The notes under the pieces: model-generated | What the model saw: only the letters and a program-made list of their open reading frames with translations | Database searches by the model: none | Told to the model about the DNA's origin: nothing | Origin: Trochalopteron elliotii | Lineage: Eukaryota > Chordata > Aves > Passeriformes > Leiothrichidae | DNA length: 64,000 nucleotides | NCBI GenBank assembly: GCA_024734555.1 | Contig: JANPWX010000205.1 | Coordinates: forward strand, 334,502 to 398,501 | Reading direction: 5' to 3' | In this document: one piece after another, positions 9,901 to 24,900 of the stretch | How positions within the stretch are numbered: position 1 is the first letter of the stretch | How the letters are laid out: each line of letters begins with the position of its first letter | Program-made: the position numbers and the translations under genes

Positions 9901-12900
9901 TCTGTGCCTCTTAATTCTTTTCAGCTTTCAGAATTCTGAAAGTCCTTGATTCCTTAAATACGCAAATGCAACTTACCCTTTTATTTATGGGACTGACTAT
10001 GTAATGCTACTGAGATATAAGAAAATTTGTAGTGAAGCCTTCGCTACAGTAGGGTTTCATGTTATTGTACATTTGTAAGTAATGGGAAAGACATAATAAG
10101 CCTTTGCACTCTCAAGAAGTATTTAGAACCAGAGAAGCTTTTAGTGTGGAAAACGCGTTCATTTGCATGGTTCATGATATTGCTGTTGATTTGCAAAACC
10201 TGTCTACTTTTGGAAGTTTAAGTAAGTAGATGTGTGTCTGTATATAGTAATATAGGTGTTTAATATGTTTATATAGTGATTCCAGTGGTTTGTTAATGCT
10301 AGTTTTGAATATATGCACATTTCTTTCTAAATGAAAACATAGTTTTAACAGAGTTAAATTGTCAGAGGTGAATTATATTAGGAAGTGTGATTTCATACTA
10401 GCTCCTTTTTAAATAGGCCTGCTCTAGCTCACTTCTTTATTCACATCTGTGGCCTTCAGACATTTGCATTCTGTCTCTTAATCTACGTATTTCTTACTCA
10501 TTCTAAATCTGTTAATATGAGCCTTTCCTTTTTTTGCTTTGGGTTTGTTTTTGTTTTTTTACACAAGAAATGAGATGCCATTTCCTAATGTGTTGTGTGA
10601 ATCCGGATTCTCAATGTGTTTGTATTGATACAATAGTGTATTTCGCTGGGTGGTCGTCTTCTAATTGGCAGTTTGTTCTTAAATGTGTCTTTTTGTAGCA
10701 ACTGTGGCAGCCATGTATTACAGCTACTACATGCTCCCTGATGGAACCTACTGCCTGGCGCCTCCCCCTCCAGGGATCGATGTGGCTGCCTACTACAACG
10801 CCCTGCCTGCAGGGGTGACTGTGTCCGGCACTCCGGGTGTGGCAACGGTTCCTCCCCCTCCAGGCACCACACCCCCGCCTCCCCCTGACACCGCTGACAG
10901 CACCAGCGCGTTGACTTCTACTACAACATCGACAAGGTACCTCAGACAGATTGGCTGCTTGATTGGAGGAGTCTTGTTCCTGCACTTCAGTACGGGTTCT
11001 GTTTTTGAATCAAGCTGTTTTAACTGCATGGTGAACACAGAGAACAAACCTTTCTTATTTTTGTTTGTTTGTGGTTTTTTCCTCATTTTGTTTTGTTTTG
11101 TTTTGTTTTGTTTTGTTTTGTTTTGTTTTGTTTTGTTTTGTTTAAGCAAGAGTGAAGGATTTTTATGTTTGATTTTTAAAAAACATTTACTCTTGATGTT
11201 TTCAGCACAATTGCTCCAGTGGTTGCCATTATACCTCCACCTCCAGATATCCAACCTGTCATTGACAAACTAGCTGAGTATGTTGCTAGGAATGGGGTAA
11301 AATTTGAAACTAGTGTTCGTGCCAAGAATGATCTCAGGTAAGAGAAAATGTTATTTAAACCGCTATTTCAAAAGTTAAAGTTTTCATTTTTTAAGATACT
11401 AAATTACGGGACATGCAAGTTTTGAGAAGTAGTGTTATTTGTTTAATTAAAATTTAGGGACCTACTTAACGGCAATTGGAAAGTATTATGGTTCAAATTA
11501 TCAAAACAACCAACCTCTCAAAAATGTCTTTTTTGATGTATGAGCATGCATGTAAGCGTGCTCTTAATGTGTATCCTCTGAAGTTTAGGGTTAAGTAAGA
11601 GTGCTTCCAAACATCAAATAACATTCCATTTGCTAGAGAAGACTAGATGATAAGGGATTGTTAGTATCAGCTATGTTTATGTGCATCTTCACCTACTCGG
11701 TTTTCTTTTAACAGGTTTGAATTCCTGCAACCATGGCACCAGTATAATGCTTATTATGAATTCAAAAAACAGTTCTTCCTTCAAAAAGAGAGCGGTGACA
11801 ACTGCCAGGTACATGTATTTTTGTGTATACTTCTATTAAAAAATGCAGTAAATGTGAGAAAAGGACTTACCAGTTGTGTTACCGTGAGACATTTTAAAAA
11901 TGGAATGCTGAATTAGGGAGAAATTGATCAGCAAAGGATGTGAATGCTTTTTTTGTTATTTTTTAGTTTTGTACAGCATTGAAGTCAGGATCTGTGAGAT
12001 GGTGTGATATTTAATTCTTGCTTTTTGCTATAATCCACACCACTGTGGCTGTAATATAAAACGACAACCTGAATCTCTTCTGGCTTTCTATATGAGGGAA
12101 TATATGCTTTGTGTAGGTTTAGAGCTTTGTAGGATTGTGATTAGTGTTCTACTGTCAGAAAGGTTGGCTATGGCTTTTCACACCCATACCTTCCCATATG
12201 CCTCGTCACTCTTTGTACATCAGTAGCACAGAGGCTGGAGGAGCTTTCTGACATGCTTTTTTCTGAGGGAGGTTTTGTTAGAGTCCAGTCATGGCTGCAA
12301 CAGTACTGGAGCTTCAGAATCTCACAGCCGTTTCCTACTTGCTTTGATTCTTCTAGTCTGTGTTATTAGAGAGTGGTAAGCCAGACTTGGCATCCATGTT
12401 TTTAACTATTCTCATGTTAGCTAGTTAGATTGTTCTCTTACTAAAAAGAAAATTGCGAGTAATATCAGAACTACATTATCTGATGTTAACTTTTCATGGG
12501 AAAGAGCTATTTTTTTTTTAGGCCCTATGTCATTTGTCATCTCAAGGCTTAGATTGGGGAACCTTAAACTGAAGAAGGTAGGCCTATGGGTAAACTCCTC
12601 GGAAATGCTTTGTGGAAAATGAAGAAATTCAATAATGGTTGCTGTTTGGAACACTTGTGTCTGATGTTTTGTTTTAATAGTGAAAAAATGTTTTGAAAAG
12701 ACTATTTTTAAAGATAAGCTGTGGTAAATATGATCTTACTCGGCTGATAAATTACAACCAAAACTGTCCTGTGCTACAATGCTGACTGTTGTTCTAGAAT
12801 GTCTTATTTGCAAACCAGTGGGTTGAATTCATAATACTTACATAATTAATAAGGAGTTGTTAACGTGTAGTTGGGGGGAAATTGTACACTAACCAAAGCA

Positions 12901-15900
12901 TAATAATAAAGGATTCATTTTAAATGTTCAAACGAGTACAGCTAAAAAGGAACTGAAACTAGTTTAAGTCCCTCGAGGTCAAGTTTAGCAATGCATATTT
13001 TTGTACTGCATGGCTTTGTAGATAATGCCATTCTCTTCAATCTTTTAAAAGAATGATTTTGATATTATCTTTATGCTCTAGTAATGTATTTATAGGAAAC
13101 TAATGCAACTGATGCTTTTCCTTTTGGCCATTAAAATTAATAAGAAACTGTACTACTGACTTAGTAAATACAGGATGAAGTGCTTGATTTAATTGTGCTT
13201 TTCCCCTTCGAGGACTTTCAGAAGTCAGTTCTGTTGTTCAGGGAATGGCTGCAGGGAAGTTCTGCTCAGTGCCTCAATTTCAGCATCACGTATGCTTAAC
13301 AACAGCCAGAGCAACCAAACTCTTAGCTGACTATGTTAAATTACTTAATGTTGTCACACAACTCACCGTGTAAATATTTTGAGTGGTCTATAATATCCTT
13401 CTTGAAATTTTTTTGCTGCAATTCAGAGGTCATCTGTATTTTACAGTCATGTAATGGTAGAACCAGTAATTCTTTGCTTCCTTGAAAATCTCAGCACTTC
13501 TGTTGTATCAAAGAACAGTGCTAGGCCCAGTGTTCTTCAGCAGAATGTTGGAACAAATCAAACATTAGCTTGTGTTGATTCCTGCAAAATCTGATTCTGC
13601 AAAGAATTTACATGCAGTTGTTCATGAGGAAAAAGTGTCGTAAGCTTTCACCCTCTCCCTGGGAACTGACTTCATGGATTTGGTTTGGGACCCTGGAAAT
13701 CAAGACCTAAATAAATACATGAAAGAAGTACATACATGCTTTTGGGGTCTAATTTTAAAAATAGAATTTTTAAAGCAAAAATTGGCAAAAGCGTATTAGC
13801 TGAAGAACATTTTCTTTGCTGTAAAATAACATGTTCTTACTGTAGGTCTGTAGGTTTTACAGCCCGTGGGTTTACGTGAGACAGAATTATGGTCATGAGT
13901 GCTGAGTGATACAGAATTAGCTGTTGTGTGATTAGCTGATAATGTGATTTTTCAAATGGCTGACAAAATTGCAGCTCCACAGACATTGCATTAATGATTT
14001 CATAAGTATCCTGTTAGTAATTCTGCTCATTTCTTTTGAAAAGGGAATATCTTCCTCTGAAGATGTTCCAGCAGACACTGCCAATGATACACCGAGTGAG
14101 ACATTTGCAGATGAACATGCACCTGAAGATGCATCTGAGCCGAGTGCTAAGGGAGTTCCAGGAACTAAAAAGGATGTTCCTCCTCCTAAAGCCGTCAGTG
14201 ATGGTAAACTGGTGAAAGGTATGGTAGCATGATTTATTGGGCATGAAAATATTCAATAACGTATACATAAAGAAAGAAAAGAAGGCAGGGGAAAGTAGGG
14301 AAAAGAATTTCATCATGCAAAAAATATATTTTCACTGAAGGCATCAAAAATTGTCTGCAATAAGTAATTTGATTGGTTTCATATTTCTTTCTTAACAGAC
14401 TATCAGGTATTCGCAGTCTGACAAAATAGATTGTTTTACTTCAGTTTTGTGCAAAGTCGAAGGTTTTCATCAGTGATGCCAGTAAAATCTGGTTTTGTCA
14501 TTTTCAACTTGACAGTTCCAAGCTTTGTGCAAGAGAGAAACCATTCATTCTGAAGAAAAACGGTGGCCTTATTTGAAAGGATACATGTGAAGGAAGTACT
14601 CTAGGCTAGCTGCTCATTCTTCCTGTGTTGGACATTAGTCATGCTGGAAGAAAAGACCCCTTTCATGTCTAAATGGAATGTTTTTACTCTTGCAGTCATA
14701 GCAGCAGAGGGACAGAATGGGAGTATCTCTCTGGAAACCACTCAAAGCCAGCCATCACACTGTTAGTGTCCTGAGTTGGAGAAATTATTGTTTATATCTG
14801 GGAGCTGATTCATTGGCCCGTCAGGAGAAGATATGTTTAGAATTCTTATTTTCAGTAAAAATTAAAAATGTGCATCTTTTAACTAGAACTGAAAGCCACT
14901 GAAAAAAAAAAACAAAACAGAAAAAGCACTCTTTAACTGGGCTTCCATGGATGGAAACTTCCTTCCTGCCACCTTAGTAGCTTACTTAATTACTGATAAG
15001 TTTATCTGCTCCCTGTGGTTCCTTGGAATTCTCTCTTCCTGCTTCTGACTGTGATCCCATTTCCTTCAGCAAACACTGGGCTCTTTGCTGCATCTGTCAG
15101 ACTGTCCAGACTCTGCAGTTTCTTCTCTGGGCAGCCTGAGAAGCTTCCCTGAGGGCGGAACAATCTTCCCTGTCTTCAAAGATATACCCTATTAAGAGAT
15201 GCAATGTACACCAAGAAATATATATTGTTTCTGTTGTTCTGCTATTAGTAAGTGGCAAACTGGAGCCCCTACTTTAATAGTAATCTGCTCAAATTTACAT
15301 AATGGAATATAACCAGTGAGTCATTTTGTGGCAATCTGATTCCTATAAACTTATTTTCATTTCCTTTAATATGGTACAAATCCCACTTTATTATAACCTA
15401 AGTACAGTACTTGCCTCTAAGACAGACATAACATCCATACTAGATTTTTCTTCTGCCTCTGAGGAAATAAAATGCCATTTTAGGATTTGTTCTATCCCAT
15501 GAAAAAGTTGGAAAATCGCTGTTACCTCTCTTCTCTTGGATTTCCTTACCCCAGGATTACCAGAATCAAAGCTTATCTTTTATAAACCTTGGCATGTATT
15601 TAATTACTGTATTTAAATTTCCCTAATTGCAGTCTCACAGGACATATATGCAAAAGGCATCCTGAGGAAGATAAGTATTGCAGCAGACCATATGGTACTG
15701 GGTAGTGAGAAATTCCATTCTTACACTCTTTTTTCTTAGAAGTGTCATTTTGGATAAATGGGTTGGAGATTAATGCTGTTTTTTTTGTTTGTTTGTTTGG
15801 GTTTTTTTTGAGATCTTTACACAGCAAATGAAGTTTCTAATGTTTGAAAACACAGAAAGAGAAAAAAAAAGAATATGTTGTCCTTTTCATCAAAATAATT

Positions 15901-18900
15901 AGCATAATAGGACGATGCAAGTGCCTTTTTTTTTGTGGTATAGTACAGGAGTAATGGGTCAAGCCAGGAAATTGAACCTGCCTTCTACTGTAGTCTAATG
16001 ATGTGTGAAATCTTACCCATTCATTCACAGCATCCTTTGCTCCAATAAGCTTTGCAATCAAGGCCAAAGAAAACGACCTTCTTCCTTTGGAGAAAAACCG
16101 TGTTAAATTAGATGATGACAGTGATGAGGAGGAAGAGGAGGGAAAGGAAGGCCAAGAGAGTGCTAACAGTGCGTCAAACCATACTCCAGCAATTACCACT
16201 CCTTGTGCTGCTCCTGAAGAGAAAAAGCCTCAGCTTACACAGGAGGAGTTGGAAGCTAAACAAGGTATTCCATGTGGCACTGAAAGCAAAATGAAGGATT
16301 GAGTCCTTCACAGAAACTGCTAAACTGACGTGTGACATTTTATGTGTTTTGAATATTTTGTGTGTCATGTTAACAAGAATCAGAATTATTTTCCCACCTT
16401 CGTTTCCAAATTCTTTTCTCCAGTTTGTTTCCTCCTTATTTTTAAGAATGAAATCTTCATTCGTTGCTCAGACAAAATGAAATTTTTAACACACTGGGGT
16501 AGTTGAGTGCTTTGTCCTAATGCCTGATCTTTCTGAGTTTATTTTGGTTTTCCATTACAGCCTTCTGGTAAAGCACTGACTTTGTAGTTTCCAGATTGCA
16601 TTAACAAAGCCTAGCAAGGACATACCTGTTTGTCATTTTCTTCAGCAAACAGTGAATTGCTTCAAGCTATTTTTCATTTATATAGCATTCCCATATAGAC
16701 TCATATTGCCTTGCTGATGTTTTGTTGCTCTTATAATGCAATGCCATTAAGTCTTTGTATGTGTTTTTCCTGTTACTGTGTTAATGTGCATAAGGGCAGA
16801 AGGGCATGCTGTGTAAATTCGAATGAAATGATGTTTTAAAAGAATCCAGTTTCACCCATTCCTCCCCAGTGCTGCTTCACAGCAGAGTGTGCTTATTAAA
16901 GTGAATATTCTGTCAGTATTTACCAGCTTAAAAACACAGTGTTTCTCACAACTATGAGTATGCCACAGGAATTTAGTTTTTCATTTTCAAAATGGTGGTT
17001 TTTTGCTTATAAGTAGCAGTTGCTTTGTAAACTGCAGTAGCACAAAGTATGCTATGGCATTACATATCTAAATCAAATATGAAGTACTTTATATGATAAT
17101 AAAAATGAAGTGTAAAACACACTTAGAAAAAGCTGTGTGTTGAAAAACCTGTGGAGCTGAATAAAAAAATCCAGTTGTTTTGTACATATACAGAACACAA
17201 AAATGAAAGTGTAAGGTAAAAAACATTACACGAAGTAGCTGTTAGGTGCATTAATTAAATCAATTGGCTTATTCTCTTCATGTAATCATATACAACATGT
17301 AATCACAAACAACGAAATCTGCTGGTTGTAACAATGATGAAACAGTTTCTGAAAATTTCTGGAGCAGTTCTTTCTATAAACAAAGTAACATATTTAAATA
17401 AGGCAGGAAACTGAAGATTACATCAGTGGAAAGAGCAAACTGGAGAGTTTGCATCACTTTAAGACTTAAAAGAGAAAGCTTCTGAATTTACAGACCTATT
17501 TTCTTTAGGTAGCTTTTATAAATAGAAAGGGACAAGTATCCTGAATAATCTGGATTGGATTTTCTTGTCATTTTAAGTTAGGAGTTTTTACTTCACCTGT
17601 ACTGCTTTACATTTGCTTTACATTTAGCAAATGATGTATCTATGAATTAAGATGCTTGGAATTTCTTAATTTCAAGCTGATGTCCTTATCATGTCATTGA
17701 ATGGCTGTATTGGAAAGGTTTGAGAATGGCTAGAGGGACTGTTTGCTTGTTTGTGATGGGGAGGGGTGTTTGTTTTGAGGAAGCCTGAGTTCTCCAAGCA
17801 TGACTCACTCTAAATTTAATGCTTAATTGTCTTTCTTAGCAAAGCAGAAACTGGAGGATAGATTAGCAGCTGCAGCAAGGGAGAAGCTTGCACAGGCCTC
17901 CAAAGAATCAAAGGAGAAGCAGCTACAAGCAGAACGCAAAAGGAAAGCTGCCTTGTTTCTGCAGACCCTGAGAAACCCTCTGGCAGAGACAGAAACTGAG
18001 AAAATTGAAGAGAATTCCTTCAGTAGTGAGGTAAGCAAGAAATAAATTTCTCTTTCCCATAAAGCTGGCAGAAAACTTACCTCTAGAACATAAATATGAC
18101 AGTGGGTTATGAACTTGACTGAAGAGATAGAAGGTTTTCTAAATGGGGAGAAATTTGAATTTTAGGCACTGTTAATCTTTTTCCCTTATCTTACATGTGT
18201 TTTTCATCTGTCATTAAAGAACTGGTAGAGAAGTAGGCTACACAGTTCCTAGGTCAGTTAGACAGGTACAGAAAGGAAAAGGAGCTTCCATGTTTTAACT
18301 CTGTACTAGTGATCCAAGTATTGGAATGCTCACCTTACAAGAGTATTGGGATGGCTTACTTAAGTTCTGATACTTTCTTATTTGATGTGTATATTGATGG
18401 TTTTGCTGTATATTACAAATACAAATATTGTTGGGGAGTAGAGTCTTGGTTTCCTGGGTTTGGAATTACATTGCTTTCAGAAAAGCCAGAAAAATCACTC
18501 TTGGTTGCACTAGTCAAGCAAAATGTAATTTCTGGATACTGATGGAAAATTTAAGATATTGATTGGGACAGACTGGCAACAAGAAAGAATGACTTGGTTT
18601 TCCATTGTTTCCTTACCCTCAGAAAGAATTCCAGTACCTAGCAAGTAGTTCATTTCCCAGTTCTTGATTTTTCCAAATAAATCATGGATTACCCCTCAAA
18701 ACACTTTCAGGAGAACAGTTGAAAGAGACATACCTGCAGTTAGGTGATCCGTATCAGCAGAGAGTAGCAGATATGTGAACTAAGTGTAGTCACATTCCAA
18801 AAGAGATCCTGTTTGGGTTTTTCATTGCTACTGCTAATAAATTTTCCCTGACACAAGTGTTCAGCACTTCTCTTTTCAGTTATATATTGAAGAGTGAAAG

Positions 18901-21900
18901 CAAAGAGACAATGACAATGCAAAACTCCCCACATTTGCAGTTCTGCTCTTTTTCTCAAGGAAATTTATCAAGGACAGAGATATTTCTAAGCTAAGGTTCC
19001 TTCAATATTTTTATTTAAGAGAATGCCTGAAATAACCAGTGACAGCTGGCTCTTTATCGGAAGAGCAGATGAATGTTCTCGCTCACATTTGAACTTACTG
19101 AAGTTCTAAGCTGAACTCGGTAGTGAACTTCTCAGCAAAAACCAAACCCTATTCCACTTCTCAGTAAATTTCTGGATTTTCTAGAAACTTATTATTTTTC
19201 TTCTCCCACAGTACAGTTTCAGAGAAGGCATCTATTTTTTTCTTACACAAAGAATTCCAGTGTATTTGAGAATTTTAAAGTAGCCAGTTTCACTGTTTTT
19301 TACCAATAGAAATGGTTTGGAGGTGCTTTCATTATTAAAAGGTTTATTTAGAATACATTTCAAATACACATTTCAAATGTATATTTAAATGTTTTCTGAT
19401 GTGACCTTGCTTTTCAAAAATAAAATTGGTTACTATTGTATTGGGAGTGCTTGTACTGTTTTAATGAATAGTCAGACATGCCATAGTGTCTTGGGAAGTA
19501 ATATTCCTGCTAAGTGTGGTTTGCTTAGTGACACATTTATATAGAGACATGGATATAGACTTTTGTAGATAAAAGCTTATTTTGAAACACAAATGTTTTT
19601 CAAGCTGTTGTTCCATGTGCCATGTTCAAAAAAGCATTGATTTCCATTCATTCCAAATAATCTTGCCTTTTACTCTCCTTGCCTGTTTTGCCTATTTTTA
19701 ACAGCCATTTGAGTCAAGAAATTGTATTAGAGAAAGATGAGTGAAATCATATTGCAGATTTGTTAACCTCGGTTCCATATACCCTGAAAGCCCACTATGC
19801 TGCATTAAGATGTCTAAATCAGCTTGTAAATAAATACGTAGCACTGGTTTGTTTTTTTAAAGCTTTTTCAGTCATGTTTCAGACTAAAGATACATTTAAA
19901 AATACTGATTGCAAAAGTAGCAGGAGTAACAGGAGATAACTGCAGTGGCTGTAATAAAAATAAAGCATGTTAAAAAGCTGAGGGAGAAAGGTTAGTTTTG
20001 TAGTTTGGTCAGTGGAACTAATTGGAGGTAATTAAATCAGAAAACTAATTAATCAGCAAAGAAAAAAATTAAATATTCGTGTCTACCAAAAACGTCACTA
20101 AATGTGTTTCATTTCTTGTTTTGGGAGTAGGAGCATGCAATGAGGAGTCCAGGAAACAAAGACTGATATACACTGGTCAGAGTTAATGTAGTGGCATGAT
20201 TTTTGTAGCTTAAAATTTGTTTCAAAAATGGAGTAATGACTGAGTTGTGTAATAAAGCATGAGAATACCTATGGGAGGTGCATAATCTCCATTACATTGC
20301 CCCAGCCTAATGAGTGTATAAAAAACAGTAATGCTATTTATGTGTACATACAGCATATGTTTGTGCTGAAAGCCTGTTTATCACAGCGTGCAGAAATACA
20401 TTAAATGCACAAAGCTTTTGTGACCTCTGTCAGATTTTCCTGATACCTTGTATTTCTTGAAAGGATCACTGGTACTGAGTGTACATTACATCTTTGAATG
20501 AAATCGAATCTGCTAACTGCAGGTAAAGGACAGTCAATACCACAGAACAGAGCACTTCTAAGCTGTTTTGGCTTCAGCTGAATCTTAAAAATAGTCAGTT
20601 CTGCGTTTTCCATAGCTGAAGTATTTCTTTTATATGGCTTCCTGTTTTTCTTTAAAGTGGAATCAAGCAAGAGAAGCGAAAGGCTGAAAAAGCTTGAGCA
20701 GTGAAGCAGCACAGCTTTTCACAAATGGTTCCTTACCCTTCTTGCATGCATTAGAACAGTTATGCATAATATCTCCTCAAACCAGTACTTGGAAAGCATG
20801 GAGCTTATCTCAGTTTCCAAAACCAATGAGCTTTCAGCAATGCTGTGGCCAGTGAAGTCTGTGCCCTTGTTCAGGACATGGACTAACAGCCACTGGATGA
20901 TGTTTCCCTTCTTGTGTTTACGTGTAGAATTCATATAGACTCCTGGTACACATAGACTTTGTATAGACTCTTCGGCACATCTGTCAGTGTCACTGAGAAG
21001 TTGTCTTCATTCTGCAATGAATGTAGGTTCCTTGTCCTGGAGCAGCAAACCGCTTGTAGTTTTAACAATTGCAGTTCTTCCGTGCTGAGCTGGAATATGC
21101 CAGGTTGTATGGAGTGCTTCACTGAACTGCCTTTTTTACTTTCGAACAAATAAAGTAAGGTTTTCCATGATCTGAAATGCAAATCTCATTCCAGGATTAT
21201 TTAAATTAATTCAAATTTTTAGAAATAAGATTATATATCCTCAGTAGTGGGACTTGGCACAGATTATTCTGCAAATGTCATATTTTACTTCTTGTCAGAA
21301 ATGTTTTAGTGGTGATAGTGCTTTGATAGGCATGTAAAAGCCATTTGGTTATACCCAAACTGTTACCTGTATAAACCTTAGTATCTGATTTAAACAGAAG
21401 AGAACTTCTGAACTTGTTGATTAACTCTTTACCGTTCTGACATTCTACACTCTTTGTAGTTTTGATCTAACATAGGATTCCAATTGCTGTAAAAGAAGTG
21501 TAAGCTGTTTGTAATATTATTGATAATGTCCTTTGCCAGCTGATTTTGTTTGAGCCAGACACAGTGCTAGTGTTTTGTTCTGTTGCAATAGGCACGTTCT
21601 GGTTCATTTCTAATTTTGACTTTGTGTATTGATTAAGTAGCGTAACCCCAGAATAGCTAATGTGTATTCCGGGCTTATGAATACTGCAAATATGCAAATG
21701 AACTGAAGTACTCATTTCTGTTCTCATATGGCTATAAATTCTCCTTATTTACAAAGCTCTTTCCTAATTCATTCCTGCTAAACAAGAGTTGTTGAATCAT
21801 GTTATGGCATTACTTTCGTCAGATTTGCTTCAGTCATGCAAATAAAATGCTGAATAACAACTCTGCCAGAGAATTTGTCTGACAGTGTAGCATTTAGTAA

Positions 21901-24900
21901 AGGCCAAAAAACGTGCTGTTACCCAAAACAGACAAAGAAGTGAGATTCAGTGAATGCTATCTGAACGTTGGCAGTTTAACTTCTTAGAAGAGCTCTCAGA
22001 CAATGTAAATCTCTCGTCCCTTGAGATGCATAATAAAATTCATCAGGTAACAGGTTTGTTTCCATGCTCTCCAAAACTCTTCACTGGCCTGCATATTGGC
22101 AAAGCCTGATCAGTTGAAGCAGAGTGCTTTGTAATCTCCCAGTTCTGTGCTTACTGTGATTTTTTTAAAAAAAATTTATTGTTTTTAAATATTATTTTCT
22201 GCATTCATGCCTCCAGTTTCAGTTCCCATTACCTTTTTATCCAAGACAGTTTATTTGTTTTCAAATATTTAAACACCTAGAAATTTTATTTGTGGCCTAG
22301 CAATTTGCTGACTGCTTTCACTGAGCTCTGTGTTCTCTTGTGCTGGTGAATGAAGTAATTTTGCTGGTGCTGTTTTCCTTAAAGGCAACTGGAGTTGCCA
22401 CTGAGAGAAGTGGCCCATTTGTTTCAGGTGATTGTCATGAGAGCATGGCATGTCACCAGAGCACCTGGGCACGCTGGTGGGTGGGTAAGTGACTTTTCCC
22501 TGTGTGTTACCTGTTGTATTTCACTGAAGAACCTGCATATTTCATCTGTGGGTAGTAAAGTCACTCTTGTGTGACTCTCCAGATGTGGATTCCTCAGTAG
22601 CCTGAAGCAGTGGTGTTTCAATCCACCAGACAGCAGCCTGTGCTTCCCAGAGAACTGGACAGCACTGTCACTCCTTAGTGTCAGCTTCCTGAAAGTCAAG
22701 GAGAGCCCAGTGCCAGCAGTGGTTGCTTTTGCTTAGCATTGTGTGGTTCTTTGTTCAGGTCGCTGAGAGAACCTCGACGTGTGAGCCAGAAGTAAATGTG
22801 TCATTCATTTATTAACTTCCTTCTTGGCAGTGATAGGAGAGCTTGTGTTTTATGTGGCCAGATGAACCTGAGCAGTGAAAACCTTGGGTTCTTCTTCTCT
22901 CTCTTGTTTTCCTCTTAACACTACTTTGCCTACAGCTTTTTTGTTTCAAGCTATTAGAGGTGTCTACTTCAAGGCAGACTGGGCTATTCCATATTCAGTA
23001 GTGTTCAAAGCAAAGGCTCAGGTACTGTATAAAGAGATGAATAATGTTGTCAAAGGAATGAAAGTCAACTCTGGTGGCCTCTTAGGAAACTGGAAATGCA
23101 GTGTCTGTGAGGTGTCTGCAGTTACATGTGGAGTTTGTGAAATTGGAAATAGGCCTTCAGTAAATCAGTCACTCAAATGATCACACTGTAAAATGTTTAT
23201 AATCTTTGAAGCAAACTACTTTAGTACAGCTTTGTTGCTGGTTTTGTAAATATTGTGATAGCAGTTGCCAGTTAAAAGCATGAAAAAGTGTCATGTCTAA
23301 CTTGAAGCAGAACTGCCTTTTTGATTATTCAGATGTGTTCAGTTACTGTCTTTATGTATTCATGGTAGAAGGGTAAAAAGAAAGGAAAAGATCACCTGTT
23401 TCTAATTGGGTTATTTCAGATTTTAATGTATTCATTTTTATTCTAGTCATGGTAAGTATCCTTGTATCAAACAGTGTAAGTGTCAGAGGAGGTGGAGCAG
23501 AAATTATGATAGGGAAACTGATTTCTCCAGTTGCCTTGAAATGGCAGCTGGGGGAATGACAGGCTTTGAAATGAGGAGCATATCTGTAGTGCCTGACTTG
23601 AATTGTTCTAAGGAAGGCATTGAGCAGAATTCTCTGAAACGCGAGCTGATAATCTGAAAGTGTTGTGGTATGATTTTGCTTAGTCTCCTTCAGCTGGAAT
23701 TATTCATTGAACATTACCTGCGCGTGGACCTGTTCTGTCTTTGAGATTAATAAATTTTGTGATCTTCCCAATCCTTTACATTTAAAACATTTATTTTGCA
23801 AAGTTCAGACATAATTTCTATCAGCACTGGTTCATTTTGCTGTTTTTCTTGAAGTTGTCATCCAAACAGCACAGTTCATGGAGGAAAGTGACACTAAAAC
23901 TTAGCTTTGAATTCCAGTAGTTCCTGATTGTGTTTCCAGGTTTTAAGTAAAACATGTAAATAGGGTAAAAGATACATGATAGTGCCTATTTTTTTAGAAC
24001 TCATTTCTTCTGAAAACTAAAGATGAAAACTTTAGAACTATGTCCTGGTTAAGCTGACAGTCTTAGCATGCATTTACAACTTGTATGTGTATCTTTGGGG
24101 AGCTGTACAAGCCTCCATTAAATTTTGCTGGATGCACATGTTTGAAGATGTCAGCCTTACTTCTGCACACTTTGCATAATCCCAATGCAGCACTAACATT
24201 GACTAACTTTGGAAACTGAACACTGTTCTATGTTTATCTTTGATTTCAGAGTGTCAGTAGTATACCATGTCCTGTGACTGCAGTCAGAACTTTACCCTCC
24301 TTAGAAGTTAAACAAGCAGAAAGGCCTTCAAGCAGAAGCAGAGATCCTCCTAGGGATGAAGAAAAGGAAAAGAAAAGGAAAAAACACAAGAAAAGATCTC
24401 GGTCAAGATCTCGATCACCATTCAAGTATCATTCATCATCTAAGTCCAGGTCTAGGTCACATTCAAAAGCAAAACACTCACTTCCCACTGCCTATAGGAC
24501 TGTCAGGCATTCAAGGTGGGTTTGGAAACCAAGCATATTCTTTAACGTTCTGTGAGCGTTAACATGTAAAACATTTTTGTGCTTCTTCCATTACATAGGT
24601 GGTTTTATATCCATTGCAAAGGTTACAGTCACCTTGAAGGCAGTATGTATCACATACAGATCAAATGTGGCAGGTCTTTTGAAAATAATTTTAGTGAAAT
24701 AATAAATCATTAATTTCTCATTACATAATGCAAAACTTTTACTGGTAAGTGCTTCTTCTTGATGTTCTTTGAAATACCTAGTGATAATATGTAGGAATGT
24801 GATGATAACAGGAAGAGAACTTGCTAATAAATCTGTGGCTGTTACTGGAGCAAAGTAACTTAGACAATATTCAGATAAGACATAGAGGTAGAGAGCTTGG

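Noticed and set aside
10611..10985. Minus-strand frames of 124, 95 and 153 codons over exon 8 and intron 8
   Set aside because: They are shadows of the GC- and proline-rich exon and of the TTTTG repeat (reading as repeated Lys/Gln/Asn).
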